Below are positions 21,301 to 29,499 of a DNA stretch of 64,000 bases, in pieces. Within the stretch, counting starts at the first letter, position 1. The number at the start of each line of letters is the position of its first letter. The position numbers and the translations under genes are program-made. The stretch covers positions 47,820 to 111,819 of the forward strand of contig CALVDT010000080.1 in the NCBI GenBank assembly GCA_944326385.1. The letters run 5' to 3'. This DNA is from an uncultured Bacteroidales bacterium. GTDB taxonomy: Bacteria; Bacteroidota; Bacteroidia; Bacteroidales; UBA932. The notes beneath the pieces were generated by a model that searched no databases, was not told the origin of the DNA, and saw only the letters and a program-made list of their open reading frames with translations.

Positions 21301-21347
21301 AGGATAAGGACAGCTGCGAACTTCAAGAAACAGTTTCCTAGTCTCAT
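18312..21347 (-). CDS. large tetratricopeptide-repeat protein, exported
   Basis: 1011 residues from the ATG at 21347 (MRLGNCFLKF), chosen because it opens a signal peptide (hydrophobic LKFAAVLILASSASAASASA). The longer frame starting at 21416 would run over the promoter region shared with ftsE. Nearly the entire mature protein is TPR or Sel1-like helical pairs with the A-G-Y/F-A spacing (for example YDKALAYYKKVIEGMP, GQYQDALKVYTDLY). It probably acts as a periplasmic or outer-membrane scaffold together with the barrel protein encoded 12 bp downstream. Not recognised as a named T9SS component. Confidence 0.8.
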   Translation of the reverse strand: MRLGNCFLKFAAVLILASSASAASASARQEFPAEGYGQPRSREYREALELYRKGMYARSMSMFRELASSEKDDDAYGYYVLNAVCLRIPGYEDLAEGFEARAQSSGILPQIWFRLALNLFDDEDFEGASRQFSRLSRHNLYRSQIPEFLFKRAYCDFRLRYFDKALLRFKDLAMRAHTDYTAPAQYAIGYIYYEQKSFSDAVEWLEKAAKDDRFEEAASFYLLECRFMLKEYKTVVEDGPVLLEKASEDKKPYIARFISESWLVLGDAGKAGQYFGLSRQSLSPKSRSDFFYAGSVLYALEDYQGAIDNYSMMTDRADSLGQIADYHLGYSFIQTGNKVSAMKAFKDASSTDFDPEIKEDAFFNYAKLAFDLNTDSSVFHDYLELYSDKGKGGKIYSYIALAALYGRDYAGAINAYDKIDELDADMKSNYMKANYLRATQLIQAGAYRAAVDCLRAAAYYSDRRTFFNQMCRYWLAETYYRAGQYQDALKVYTDLYNTSALYGQKESMLIPLNMAYCYMKQDEFSRASDWFSSYIGGGDMTFRKDALLRKGDCLFMEQKYKDAIAAYDAVLAGYFDVDDIYPYYQAAVSYGLSGNQSKKISLLSNVRKASPESAFYPDAMYELGRSLVTSGKPDQAIGCFNTLAASVKDSTFIARAYIELGMIYRNMSSYDKALAYYKKVIEGMPVSEYADAALLAVESIYKSMNSPEKYIAYIESIGRSSLKTDEEKEMMIYNAAEQVFISGNYPQALASLQSYLTKYPDGRMVSDAEYYTGECYRFSSQPEMACDHYLKVMKSGKGSFVEQAAMNYADLSYSMQKYRDAFDAYASLYTATESQSSRFKALTGLMRSAYRAHLHDDAIRYSEELGSWQNADEDLRREAEYVRAKSLLATSRRDEAVAILTGLSSHPDTPEGAEASWFLIQDCYDRGDFSDVENRVYAFSESGTTQTYWLAKAFIVLGDAFVEMDNPEQAKATFESVASGYKPEGEDDDVLQSVEMRLEKLSILMSEENDL

Positions 21348-21362
21348 ACCGTAATTTTTCTG

Positions 21363-21390
21363 CAAAAATAGACTTTTTTGACTACATTTG
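21363..21390. promoter_or_regulatory. Divergent -7 boxes between the TPR gene and ftsE
   Basis: Minus strand TATTTTTG (21370-21363) faces the TPR gene; plus strand TACATTTG (21383-21390) faces ftsE. Clear TTTG -33 boxes are not visible for either. Confidence 0.5.
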
Positions 21391-21415
21391 TAGAATGTAC
21401 ATGAAATTTTAGTCA

Positions 21416-22126
21416 ATGGATAACAGCAAACCTCTCATATCATTCAGAAATGCGGAAATATGCGGCGGGGAAAACACTGTCATATACGGTCTTGACATGG
21501 ATGTGTATCCCGGGGATTTCCTCTACATTGTAGGCAAGGTCGGAACCGGGAAAACGTCCATTATAAAGACCATGATTGCCGAGAATCCTCTCCGCAGCGG
21601 AGAAGGCGAAGTCTGCGGATACGATCTCCGGAACCTGAAAGACAAGGACATCCCATTCCTGCGCCGTCATCTCGGCGTAGTATTCCAGGACTTCCAGCTT
21701 CTTATGGACAGGAATGTGGAAGAAAATCTGGAATTCGTACTGAAAGCCACCGGATGGAAAAACGGAAACGAAATCAGGAGGCGCATCACGGAAGTCCTTG
21801 AAGCCGTGGGCATGTCGCACAAATCGCACAGGATGCCTCATCAGCTGTCCGGAGGTGAACAGCAGAGGATAGCCATAGCGAGGGCGCTGCTGAACACACC
21901 TGAAGCCATCCTGGCGGACGAGCCTACAGGTAATCTGGATCCGGAGACCGCCGACGGCATCATGACACTCCTGACCGGCATAAACCGGGAAAACGGCACC
22001 GCCATTGTAATGGTCACCCACAATCTCGCCATCTGCAGCAAATATCACGGCCGTGTCATGGAATGCAGGGACGAAAGCTGCATCGAAACCACTGCCCCGG
22101 CTGCCGGAGAGCCTCATGCCATATGA
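21416..22126 (+). CDS. ftsE: FtsE-like ABC transporter ATP-binding protein
   Basis: 236 residues, one nucleotide-binding domain: Walker A GKVGTGKTS, Q-loop LGVVFQDFQLL, signature LSGGEQQR, Walker B AILADEPTGNLDPET and the H-loop in MVTHN. The closest named family is FtsE, which with FtsX activates peptidoglycan hydrolases at the division site. No ftsX is adjacent; it must lie elsewhere, as is usual in Bacteroidota. Translation is coupled to nth through an ATGA overlap. LolD-like or MacB-like ATPases are the alternative. Confidence 0.85.
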   Translation: MDNSKPLISFRNAEICGGENTVIYGLDMDVYPGDFLYIVGKVGTGKTSIIKTMIAENPLRSGEGEVCGYDLRNLKDKDIPFLRRHLGVVFQDFQLLMDRNVEENLEFVLKATGWKNGNEIRRRITEVLEAVGMSHKSHRMPHQLSGGEQQRIAIARALLNTPEAILADEPTGNLDPETADGIMTLLTGINRENGTAIVMVTHNLAICSKYHGRVMECRDESCIETTAPAAGEPHAI

Positions 22127-22776
22127 CCATGGACAGGAAAGAGAGATACGACGGGATTCTGGACTGGTTCGGAAAGAACATGCAGGATGCGGAGACCGAA
22201 CTGCATTACGATTCCCCCTTCCATCTGCTGATTGCAGTCATACTTTCGGCCCAATGCACCGACAAGAGGGTGAACATGTACACACCAGGGATATTCCGGA
22301 GATTCCCTGTACCGGAAAAACTCGCTGAAGCCGGTTTCGAAGAGGTCTACGAGGAGATTAAATCCATAACGTTTCCGAACAACAAGGCCAGACATCTCAT
22401 CGGCATGGCACGGATGCTCATCGATGATTTCGGAGGCGAGGTCCCGTCCGATCCGGAAGAACTCATGAAACTTCCGGGTGTCGGCAGGAAAACGGCGAAC
22501 GTGATAGCCTCGGTAGTATATGACAGGCCGGTCATAGCCGTCGACACCCATGTCTTCAGAGTAGCCAGGAGAACAGGCCTTTCCGACGGCAGCACGGTCG
22601 AGGCTGTGGAAAAGGACCTGACGGACAATATTCCGCCCGAGATCAGGCCGAAAGCCCATCACTGGCTGATACTTCACGGCAGATATGTGTGCACGGCCAG
22701 AAAACCGGAATGCCAGGGCTGCGGGTTGACCTGCTGGTGCAGATACCATGAAGAAAAAGATTCAGAAAACAAATAG
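22123..22776 (+). CDS. nth: endonuclease III
   Basis: 217 residues from the ATG overlapping the ftsE stop (ATGA). Bifunctional DNA glycosylase/AP lyase for oxidised pyrimidines. Helix-hairpin-helix with catalytic Lys in LPGVGRKTANVI, catalytic Asp in AVDTHVFR. The four Cys of the 4Fe-4S loop, C-x6-C-x2-C-x5-C, are in CTARKPECQGCGLTCWC near the C-terminus. Longer upstream frames belong to ftsE. Confidence 0.96.
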   Translation: MTMDRKERYDGILDWFGKNMQDAETELHYDSPFHLLIAVILSAQCTDKRVNMYTPGIFRRFPVPEKLAEAGFEEVYEEIKSITFPNNKARHLIGMARMLIDDFGGEVPSDPEELMKLPGVGRKTANVIASVVYDRPVIAVDTHVFRVARRTGLSDGSTVEAVEKDLTDNIPPEIRPKAHHWLILHGRYVCTARKPECQGCGLTCWCRYHEEKDSENK

Positions 22777-22788
22777 AAACCACTGAAG

Positions 22789-24264
22789 ATGACCTTTACT
22801 TCCGAAAACATATTGCTGATACTTTCCGTACTGATATTCAGCAGCATATTGATAAGCAAGGCCGGATACCGGTTCGGACTGCCCTCCCTCCTGCTTTTCC
22901 TCGTGGCCGGAATGCTTTTCGGAGTAGACGGTCTCGGCCTGCAGTTCAACGACATGAAACAGGCCCAGTTCATAGGCATGTGCTCTCTGTGCATCATCCT
23001 GTTTTCAGGCGGCATGGAGACGAAGGTAAAGGAAATCCGTCCGGTCCTCGGGCCGGGACTCATGCTGTCGACCCTCGGGGTGATACTCACCACTCTTTTC
23101 ACCGGACTATTCATATATGCCCTGTCAGTGTGGGAGAGCTGTCCGATAAGCCTACCTCTGGTAACCTGCCTGCTGCTTGCTGCAACTATGTCCTCAACAG
23201 ACTCCGCGTCCGTATTCAACATCCTGAGGAACAGCAAGATGCGACTGAAGAACAACCTCCAGCCGATGCTTGAACTCGAAAGCGGGAGCAATGACCCGAT
23301 GGCATATATACTGACAATCATCCTGATACAGCTCGCAAACAGCCTCACCGGAGACGCAGCCGGCTCTGTGGATTCCGGAGTTGTGGCATGGGATGCGGTG
23401 AAGACACTGTTCCTGCAGTTCGGTGTCGGAGTTCTCGGAGGCGTGGTCTTCGGATTTGCAAGCGTATGGTTTCTCAGAAGGGTGAACCTGAGCAACGCCC
23501 CGCTCTATGCGATCATGCTCATGAGCGTGATGTTCTTCTCATATACCACTACCACCTACCTGTCGGGAAACGGCTATCTGGCAGTATATATCGCAGGCAT
23601 AATAATAGGGAACAACCGGATTCCGTACCGCAAGGACATCTCCTCGTTCTTCGACGGTATCACCTGGCTTGTCCAGATCGTGATGTTCCTCATCCTCGGG
23701 CTGCTTGTCAACCCACACGAAATGCTCAAGACCACTCCCGTATCCCTGCTCATAGGCGTATTCATGATACTGGTGGCCAGACCGCTCAGCGTATTCATAT
23801 CGCTTGCACCGTTCAAAAGCATCACGACGCCTTCAAAGCTGTTCACATCGTGGGTCGGACTGAGAGGCGCGGCGCCCATACTTTTCGCCACCTATCCGGT
23901 GGTGGAGAATGTGGAAGGCGCTGAACTCATATTCAATATCGTCTTCTTCATTACCCTGCTGTCTCTCGTGATCCAGGGAAGTTCCATCCCGGCTTCCGCC
24001 AGAATGTTCAAACTGAATGAGGAGATGCCGGAAGAAGAGAATACGTTCGGGGTCGAAGTCCCGGAAGAAGCCGGGAATCTCGCGGAAATCACCCTGACTG
24101 AAGATTCCCTCATGCACGGGAACACGCTGAAGGAGCTCAACCTGCCTAAAGGCATGCTTGTAATGATGATAAAGCGGGAAGGCAGGTTCATAGTGCCTGA
24201 CGGCAGCGTCGAACTGAAGGCCGGGGACAGGCTCCTGATCATTTCCGACAATCAGGACGAGTGA
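22789..24264 (+). CDS. K+/H+ antiporter, CPA1 family (NhaP2/CvrA-like)
   Basis: 491 residues. About 12 hydrophobic helices cover residues 5-400. The ion-site motif region MSSTDSASVFNILR and the ESGSNDPMAYILT helix (ND acidic pair) are typical of the CPA1 exchangers. A C-terminal cytosolic TrkA_C (RCK-C) domain covers about 405-490 (LPKGMLVMMIKREGRFIVPDGSVELKAGDRLLII as separate strands). Exports K+ or Na+ in exchange for protons. It starts 12 bp after nth. Its 3' end overlaps the convergent ABC ATPase gene by 26 bp. Confidence 0.9.
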   Translation: MTFTSENILLILSVLIFSSILISKAGYRFGLPSLLLFLVAGMLFGVDGLGLQFNDMKQAQFIGMCSLCIILFSGGMETKVKEIRPVLGPGLMLSTLGVILTTLFTGLFIYALSVWESCPISLPLVTCLLLAATMSSTDSASVFNILRNSKMRLKNNLQPMLELESGSNDPMAYILTIILIQLANSLTGDAAGSVDSGVVAWDAVKTLFLQFGVGVLGGVVFGFASVWFLRRVNLSNAPLYAIMLMSVMFFSYTTTTYLSGNGYLAVYIAGIIIGNNRIPYRKDISSFFDGITWLVQIVMFLILGLLVNPHEMLKTTPVSLLIGVFMILVARPLSVFISLAPFKSITTPSKLFTSWVGLRGAAPILFATYPVVENVEGAELIFNIVFFITLLSLVIQGSSIPASARMFKLNEEMPEEENTFGVEVPEEAGNLAEITLTEDSLMHGNTLKELNLPKGMLVMMIKREGRFIVPDGSVELKAGDRLLIISDNQDE

Positions 24265-25687
24265 GACGCTTGGTGTGCGTAACGCATGACGGGATCTCGT
24301 CAGAATAATGGGTGACGTATATCAGAGTCACATCGGGAGAAGAACAATACTCTTCGATTATTTTCTTTGCAAGACGTTTCTTGCCAGCGTCCAGACCGTG
24401 CAGGGGCTCGTCAAGTATCATCAGCTCCGGCGATTTCACAAAGGCACGGGCCAGAAGCACGAGTCTCTGCTCTCCATAGGAGATTCTGACGAACGGTCTG
24501 TCCGCCAGATGCGCGGCCCCGAAAACCTCCATCCAGCGCATGGCTGCCTCATACTGGGTTTCCGAGCACTCCCTGGAAAGCCCCACCGAATCGAAGAAGC
24601 CGCTTGAGACGACTTTCAGGCACGGAATGTCTTCAAGATAATAGGTGTGTATATCAGGACTCAGATAACCTATCCTCCGCTTTATATCCCAGATGCTTTC
24701 GCCAGTTCCCCTTTTTCTGCCGAAAAGGGTGATGTCATTCGCATACGCCTGAGGATTGTCTCCGCATACCAGACTCAGAAGAGTTGATTTTCCGGAACCG
24801 TTCTCCCCGAGAAGCGCCCAGTTCTCGCCTTTCCGCACTGTCCAGTCTATGCCGGAAAGAATCTCCCTGCCTCCGTATTTCACTGTAACACCGTTCATCA
24901 CGACAGCATAATCATAATCGGATAATGGCGCCGTGTTTCCAACGGCTGGAGGAAGAGGCTGCACAGGACAATCCGGGAAAAGACACCGGATAAGCGCCTT
25001 GTCCTGAATGAATTCCTCCCTGCCTTCAGGCGGCAGCACAGTCCGGTCGATGACTGGCAGAATCTTGTCGACCCATTGCGGCAGATCACGGGTCTGGCTG
25101 AGAACCAGGACAGTCTGCATCCCGGTCTTCATCTTCATGGCAGACAGCATGGAGTCCAGGGCGGCTCTGGCTTTTTCATCAAGACCGATAAAGGGATTGT
25201 CCAGGATAAGGACTTCCGGCTCGTACATCAGAGCCCTCGTAATGAGGAATTTGCGCAATTCTCCACTGGACAGGGAGATGACACGTTTCCCGAGAAGGTC
25301 ATCAATCCCGAACAGAGAAGTATATTCCTTGAGCCGTTCAAGGCTGAAACCATCCAGAAGAGATGAAGCTAAAGGCGATTCTTCCGCATCGCGGGAATTC
25401 CATCTCTGCTGATAATACATGGACTGAGCCCCTGTCATGGAATATATGTCCTTGAACACCAGAGTCCTGATACCGCCCGCAATCTCTTTCCCCGTCCTGT
25501 CGAAATGCCTGACGCTGCCTTCCTTCAATGCGACGCTTCCCTGGAGCAGATTGGTGAACAATGTCTTTCCGGCGCCGTTCGGCCCGATTACCGCCCAGCT
25601 TTCGCCTTCTGCCATATTCCATGACAAAACTTCCCTGAACCTGAACTCAGGGAATCTCGCCAGTGCATTTTCAACAGCAATCTGCAT
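24239..25687 (-). CDS. double-domain ABC ATPase (ModF/PhrA-like)
   Basis: 482 residues with two nucleotide-binding domains and no membrane segments. First domain: GPNGAGKT, LSSGELRK, VLILDNPFIGLDE. Second domain: GENGSGKS, an unusual signature ISYGEQR, and LMILDEPLHGLDAGKK. The domain order and length match ModF (photorepair protein PhrA) of E. coli, whose role is poorly known; an import ATPase or ribosome-associated function cannot be excluded. Last gene of the pgm-paaK-ACT-ABC run. Its 3' end overlaps the antiporter gene. Confidence 0.8.
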   Translation of the reverse strand: MQIAVENALARFPEFRFREVLSWNMAEGESWAVIGPNGAGKTLFTNLLQGSVALKEGSVRHFDRTGKEIAGGIRTLVFKDIYSMTGAQSMYYQQRWNSRDAEESPLASSLLDGFSLERLKEYTSLFGIDDLLGKRVISLSSGELRKFLITRALMYEPEVLILDNPFIGLDEKARAALDSMLSAMKMKTGMQTVLVLSQTRDLPQWVDKILPVIDRTVLPPEGREEFIQDKALIRCLFPDCPVQPLPPAVGNTAPLSDYDYAVVMNGVTVKYGGREILSGIDWTVRKGENWALLGENGSGKSTLLSLVCGDNPQAYANDITLFGRKRGTGESIWDIKRRIGYLSPDIHTYYLEDIPCLKVVSSGFFDSVGLSRECSETQYEAAMRWMEVFGAAHLADRPFVRISYGEQRLVLLARAFVKSPELMILDEPLHGLDAGKKRLAKKIIEEYCSSPDVTLIYVTHYSDEIPSCVTHTKRLTRPDCRK

Positions 25688-25725
25688 CCTTGCAACGTAT
25701 TCGCGGCCTGCCTGTCAAGACATCA

Positions 25726-26160
25726 TCAGACAAGAGACAGCAGTGACGCATCGTCGAGAGTGGACATCCCGTGCCGCGTAATCGTCTCCGCCGTTTTTCC
25801 CGGATCATCGGTCCGGAATATCAGTATGCCCTTGCCTGACAACATGAAAGAATAGAGGTAGGAAATACCGATTCCCGCCTTGCCCAGAACGGCTATCGCA
25901 TCTGCCGCCGTCCCGGGATAATTCTCCAGGGTGACGGCAAACACGTCTGCAAGGCTGCATGAGACTCCTGCCGCATCCAATACGGACTTCGCCTTCATGG
26001 GCTCGGAGCAGATGATCCTGAATATGCCGTATTCAACGGTGTCCGAAATGGTGGAGGCGATAAGCTGGATGCCTGCCTCCTTGAACAGATCCAGCACCTT
26101 TGCAAGTGTACCGGACTTGTTCTCCACGAAAACAGATATCTGATGTACTGTCATTTTCAA
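25726..26160 (-). CDS. tandem ACT-domain protein
   Basis: 144 residues made of two ACT domains (about 3-70 and 75-143); the first starts HQISVFVENKSGTLAKVLDLF and the second has ENYPGTAADAIAVLGKAGI. ACT domains bind amino acids. The start codon overlaps the paaK stop (ATGA). The same paaK-ACT pair is widespread in Bacteroidota and archaea, often near indolepyruvate oxidoreductase genes, which are not present here. It probably regulates aryl-CoA ligase activity or expression in response to an aromatic amino acid; this is inferred from context. Confidence 0.85.
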   Translation of the reverse strand: MKMTVHQISVFVENKSGTLAKVLDLFKEAGIQLIASTISDTVEYGIFRIICSEPMKAKSVLDAAGVSCSLADVFAVTLENYPGTAADAIAVLGKAGIGISYLYSFMLSGKGILIFRTDDPGKTAETITRHGMSTLDDASLLSLV

Positions 26161-27467
26161 ATCAATGTTTTTCTTAAATCCCTTACCCTGACTGCCTTTC
26201 CGTCGGAAACCGGAATGCTTCCCTTCGGCATGAGACGCACTTCAGGAGTGACGAGAATCTCGTCCTTGAGCTGCCTGGTTATCTCACGGGTCAATGCCTG
26301 CATGCGAGGATAGTCATCATCGAACTCCTTCAGTTCCACTTCGACGGTCATCTTGTCATTTGCATCTTCGTTTGTAAGGGTGATGAGATATTCATTCCCG
26401 AGTTCAGGGAACTGCATCAGTATGGTCTCGATCTGGATCGGGAAGATGTTCACACCCTTGAGTATCATCATGTCGTCGCTCCTGCCTTTCATGCGGTCCA
26501 GCCTCTTGTGATGTCTTCCGCACGGGCAGTCCCCCGGAATGATCCTGGTGAGATCCCTTGTCCTGTAACGAAGCAGCGGCATGGCCTCCCTGTTTATGGT
26601 AGTGAGCACAAGTTCACCGGTCTCCCCTTCCGGAACCGGTTCCAATGTGACCGGATCGACTATCTCCACTATGTAGTAATCCTCCCATATGTGCATTCCG
26701 TTCTGTTCCGCGCATTCGAAGGCGACACCGGGACCGCACATTTCCGACATGCCGAAAGAATTGTATGCCTTGACACCGAGCATCTGCTCTATCCTCCTGC
26801 GCTGCTCTTCCGAATGCGGCTCGGCACCGATGACCAGTGTCTTGAGACGAGTATCCCTGCGCGGGTCAATCCCCATTTCATCCATGACCTCGAAGAGTCT
26901 TCCGGCATAACTCGGTATGGCATGGATGGCCGTCGTCCCGAAGTCCATTATGAACTTTATCTGGCGTCTGGTGTTCCCTGCAGCTGCCGGCACTGTAAGC
27001 AGTCCCAGCCGCTCGGCACCATACTGGAAGCCCAGCCCTCCGGTGAACATACCGTATCCGGATGTATTCTGGAATATGTCCCCCGGTCTCAGACCTGCCA
27101 TATGGAGACATCTGGCCACTGCATCCGCCCACTGGTCGAGATCGCGCTGCGTATGCAGAATGACAGTAGGCTTCCCGGTAGTCCCGCTGGAAGAGTGCAG
27201 CCTGACCACCTGGTCCAGCCCCACGGTGCTGAGTCCGAAAGGATAATTGTCCCGCAGATCCTGCTTTGTAGTGAAAGGTATCCTGACTATGTCATCCAGG
27301 GTCCGGATGTCCTGAGGTGTTATCCCGCAGTCCTTGAAACGTTTCCTGTAGAACGGGGATTTCATGCACTGCAGCAGTGTCTTGTGCAGACGTTCCAGCT
27401 GCAGTGCCTCTATCTCCGTCCGGGAAAGGGCCTCGTACTGGGGATGGAGGAAAGATGTATCGCCCAT
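26157..27467 (-). CDS. paaK: phenylacetate-CoA ligase family protein
   Basis: 436 residues, adenylate-forming enzyme. P-loop SSSGTTGKPTV at about 92-102, A5 region YNSFGMSEMCGPG, A7-like YRTRDLTRI and the C-terminal lid RSDDMMILKGVNIFP. Activates arylacetates such as phenylacetate or indoleacetate with ATP and CoA. In gut Bacteroidota its role is more likely reductive aromatic amino-acid metabolism than aerobic degradation, as no other paa gene is nearby. Co-transcribed with the ACT-domain gene and 18 bp downstream of pgm. Confidence 0.9.
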   Translation of the reverse strand: MGDTSFLHPQYEALSRTEIEALQLERLHKTLLQCMKSPFYRKRFKDCGITPQDIRTLDDIVRIPFTTKQDLRDNYPFGLSTVGLDQVVRLHSSSGTTGKPTVILHTQRDLDQWADAVARCLHMAGLRPGDIFQNTSGYGMFTGGLGFQYGAERLGLLTVPAAAGNTRRQIKFIMDFGTTAIHAIPSYAGRLFEVMDEMGIDPRRDTRLKTLVIGAEPHSEEQRRRIEQMLGVKAYNSFGMSEMCGPGVAFECAEQNGMHIWEDYYIVEIVDPVTLEPVPEGETGELVLTTINREAMPLLRYRTRDLTRIIPGDCPCGRHHKRLDRMKGRSDDMMILKGVNIFPIQIETILMQFPELGNEYLITLTNEDANDKMTVEVELKEFDDDYPRMQALTREITRQLKDEILVTPEVRLMPKGSIPVSDGKAVRVRDLRKTLI

Positions 27468-27485
27468 CGCAGTCGAGAAAAGTGA

Positions 27486-29150
27486 TTATTTGATGAATTG
27501 TTCCCGGAGCTTCTCTATCTTGGCATCGGCATCGCTGCCTTTGGCTCCGAAATAGAATTTGATCTTAGGCTCTGTGCCTGAAGGTCTTACCGAGACCACA
27601 TCGCCTGCCTCATTGAAGAACTGCAGCACATTGGACTTCGGAAGTCCAGTCTCTTCAGGCTTGTCGTAGTCTATGACTCTGGTCACCGGCACGCCTGCAA
27701 GTTCCTTCGGCGGATTGTTCCTCATGCCGGTCATGATGGCCGCAATCTCCTCGACTCCTGCCTTGCCCTTGCGTACCAGTGATGTAAGTGATTCCCTGTA
27801 ATAACCGAACTCCTTGTAGATGTTCTGCAGGAGCTGATAGAGTGTCAGCCCCTGGCTGGCAGCCCATGCTGCACATTCGGCGACCATTGCGCATGAAACG
27901 GGCGCATCCTTGTCGCGTACGAACTCCCCGATGTTGAAACCGTAGCTCTCTTCTCCCCCGCAGATGAACTCGCCCTTGCCTTCATTGCGCCTTACTATAT
28001 CGGCAATGTACTTGAAGCCGGTAAGGACATTGTAGACCTTGACCCCGTATTTCTCTGCTATGGCCCTGATAAGTTCGGTAGTCACGATGGTCTTGACCAC
28101 ATATTTGGTACCGTCGAGCTTGCCGAGTTCAGACCAGCGTCTCAGGATATAGTAAGTAAGCATCGCACCCGTCTGGTTGCCGTTGAAGAGAACCATCTTC
28201 CCCTCATTGTCGCGTACCGCGATTCCGAGACGGTCGGCATCAGGGTCTGTAGCCAGCACCAGGTCCGCACCCTCCCTGTCGGCAACCTCGACAGCCATCT
28301 CAAGAGCCGATGACTCTTCAGGATTAGGAGACTTTACGGTAGGGAAATCCCCGTCATTGATATCCTGCTCGGGAACATGGTAGATATTCTCGAAGCCGAG
28401 TCTCTTCAGGATGGCAGGCACTATCTTCACGCCCGAACCGTGAAGAGGGGTATAGACGATCTTCAGATCCTTGTGCTCCGCCCTTGCTTCCGGCGAAAGC
28501 ATGAGGGTGAGGACATCGTCCATATAGGCATTGTTCATCTCGTCGCCCATGATCTCGATGCCGCCTTCCTTGCCGTCAGCCTTGTATTTCACCATGGAAG
28601 GATCGGATATGGCGTTCACCTCGGCTACGATTTCCTTGTCGACAGGGGCGATTATCTGGGCTCCGTCCGACCAGTAGACCTTGTAGCCGTTATACTCCTT
28701 AGGATTGTGCGAAGCTGTCACCATGACGCCTGCAGTGGCATGTTTCTTACGCACTGCATAGCTGAGCAGAGGAACAGGATGCAGACAGTCGTAGATATAG
28801 ACATGGATTCCGTTTGCAGAGAGTACTTCAGCCGTGATGTGGGCAAATGCATCACTGTTGTTGCGGCTGTCATATGATACGCACACGCTGTGGCTGTCAC
28901 CCGGGACGTGCTTGAGGATGTAGTTGGCAAGACCCTGTGTAGCCATGGCCACTACGTATTTGTTCATTCTGTTGGTGCCGACCCCCATGATTCCGCGGAG
29001 GCCGCCTGTTCCGAACTCGAGGTTGCGGTAGAAGGCGTCTTCAAGGCCGGCCGGATCGGTGTCCATCAGCCTTCTGACTTCGGCCTTAGTCTCCTCGTCA
29101 TAGTTTCCATCAAGCCAGCTCTGGGCTACTTCTCTGTAATTCTTTTCCAT
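27486..29150 (-). CDS. phosphoglucomutase/phosphomannomutase (PGM2-like)
   Basis: 554 residues. Alpha-D-phosphohexomutase with all four loops: phospho-Ser in VTASHNPKEYNG, Mg2+ loop DPDADRLGI, sugar-recognition loop GGEESYGF, and phosphate-binding loop RPSGTEPKIKF. Length and N-terminus (FGTGGLRGIMG) match the longer PGM2/PgcA subgroup that interconverts glucose-1-P and glucose-6-P. It heads a four-gene minus-strand run. Distinct from glmM at 32.9 kb. Confidence 0.93.
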   Translation of the reverse strand: MEKNYREVAQSWLDGNYDEETKAEVRRLMDTDPAGLEDAFYRNLEFGTGGLRGIMGVGTNRMNKYVVAMATQGLANYILKHVPGDSHSVCVSYDSRNNSDAFAHITAEVLSANGIHVYIYDCLHPVPLLSYAVRKKHATAGVMVTASHNPKEYNGYKVYWSDGAQIIAPVDKEIVAEVNAISDPSMVKYKADGKEGGIEIMGDEMNNAYMDDVLTLMLSPEARAEHKDLKIVYTPLHGSGVKIVPAILKRLGFENIYHVPEQDINDGDFPTVKSPNPEESSALEMAVEVADREGADLVLATDPDADRLGIAVRDNEGKMVLFNGNQTGAMLTYYILRRWSELGKLDGTKYVVKTIVTTELIRAIAEKYGVKVYNVLTGFKYIADIVRRNEGKGEFICGGEESYGFNIGEFVRDKDAPVSCAMVAECAAWAASQGLTLYQLLQNIYKEFGYYRESLTSLVRKGKAGVEEIAAIMTGMRNNPPKELAGVPVTRVIDYDKPEETGLPKSNVLQFFNEAGDVVSVRPSGTEPKIKFYFGAKGSDADAKIEKLREQFIK

Positions 29151-29202
29151 AAATGATTCTTAGTTTAAATATAGTGTTAAATAAAATTGTCAAGACATCG
29201 TA

Positions 29203-29210
29203 CAAATTTA
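29203..29210 (-). promoter_or_regulatory. -7 box of the pgm promoter
   Basis: Minus strand TAAATTTG, about 53 bp before the pgm start. No good TTTG -33 box is visible at the expected distance. Confidence 0.5.
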
Positions 29211-29240
29211 TCAAATATCCGCGATAAATGATAATTTTGC

Positions 29241-29495
29241 ATAAGAAAAACGTGAGTTCGATGAATTTCAATTATTGAAAGACATCGAACTACCTCTGAA
29301 GGAGCAGAACGAAGTCCTGCGACGAGCCCCCGGCGAGTGGGGCGAATGGGGGTGGCGCCCCTTAATAAGGGGCTGTCGCCACAGCGACTGGGGTTTAAGA
29401 TAAATTGGATTTCGAGGAAATCCTTAACGGTTGTTCGACGAATTCCCTGGTGCCTAGCAACATAAATTCGTCGAACTGACGATAAGAAAAACGTG
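29241..29495. mobile_element. MITE-like palindromic insertion with flanking 14-bp direct repeats
   Basis: ATAAGAAAAACGTG occurs at 29241-29254 and again at 29482-29495. The 227 bp between them begin AGTTCGATGAATTT (29255-29268) and end AAATTCGTCGAACT (29464-29477), inverted repeats matching at 13 of 14 positions. Each end can fold on its own: GTTCGATG/CATCGAAC on the left (29256-29290) and GTTCGACGAATT/AATTCGTCGAAC on the right (29433-29476). In the middle GTGGCG-CCCCTT pairs with AAGGGG..CGCCAC (29352-29382). It has no reading frame of its own. The direct repeats look like a target-site duplication made by an insertion into the leader of the downstream gene. Confidence 0.7.
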
Positions 29496-29499
29496 CCGG

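Noticed and set aside
29476-29482. CTGACGA, as in the hammerhead ribozyme core, at the end of the MITE-like element
   Set aside because: The required stem followed by GAAA and the third helix are not present.
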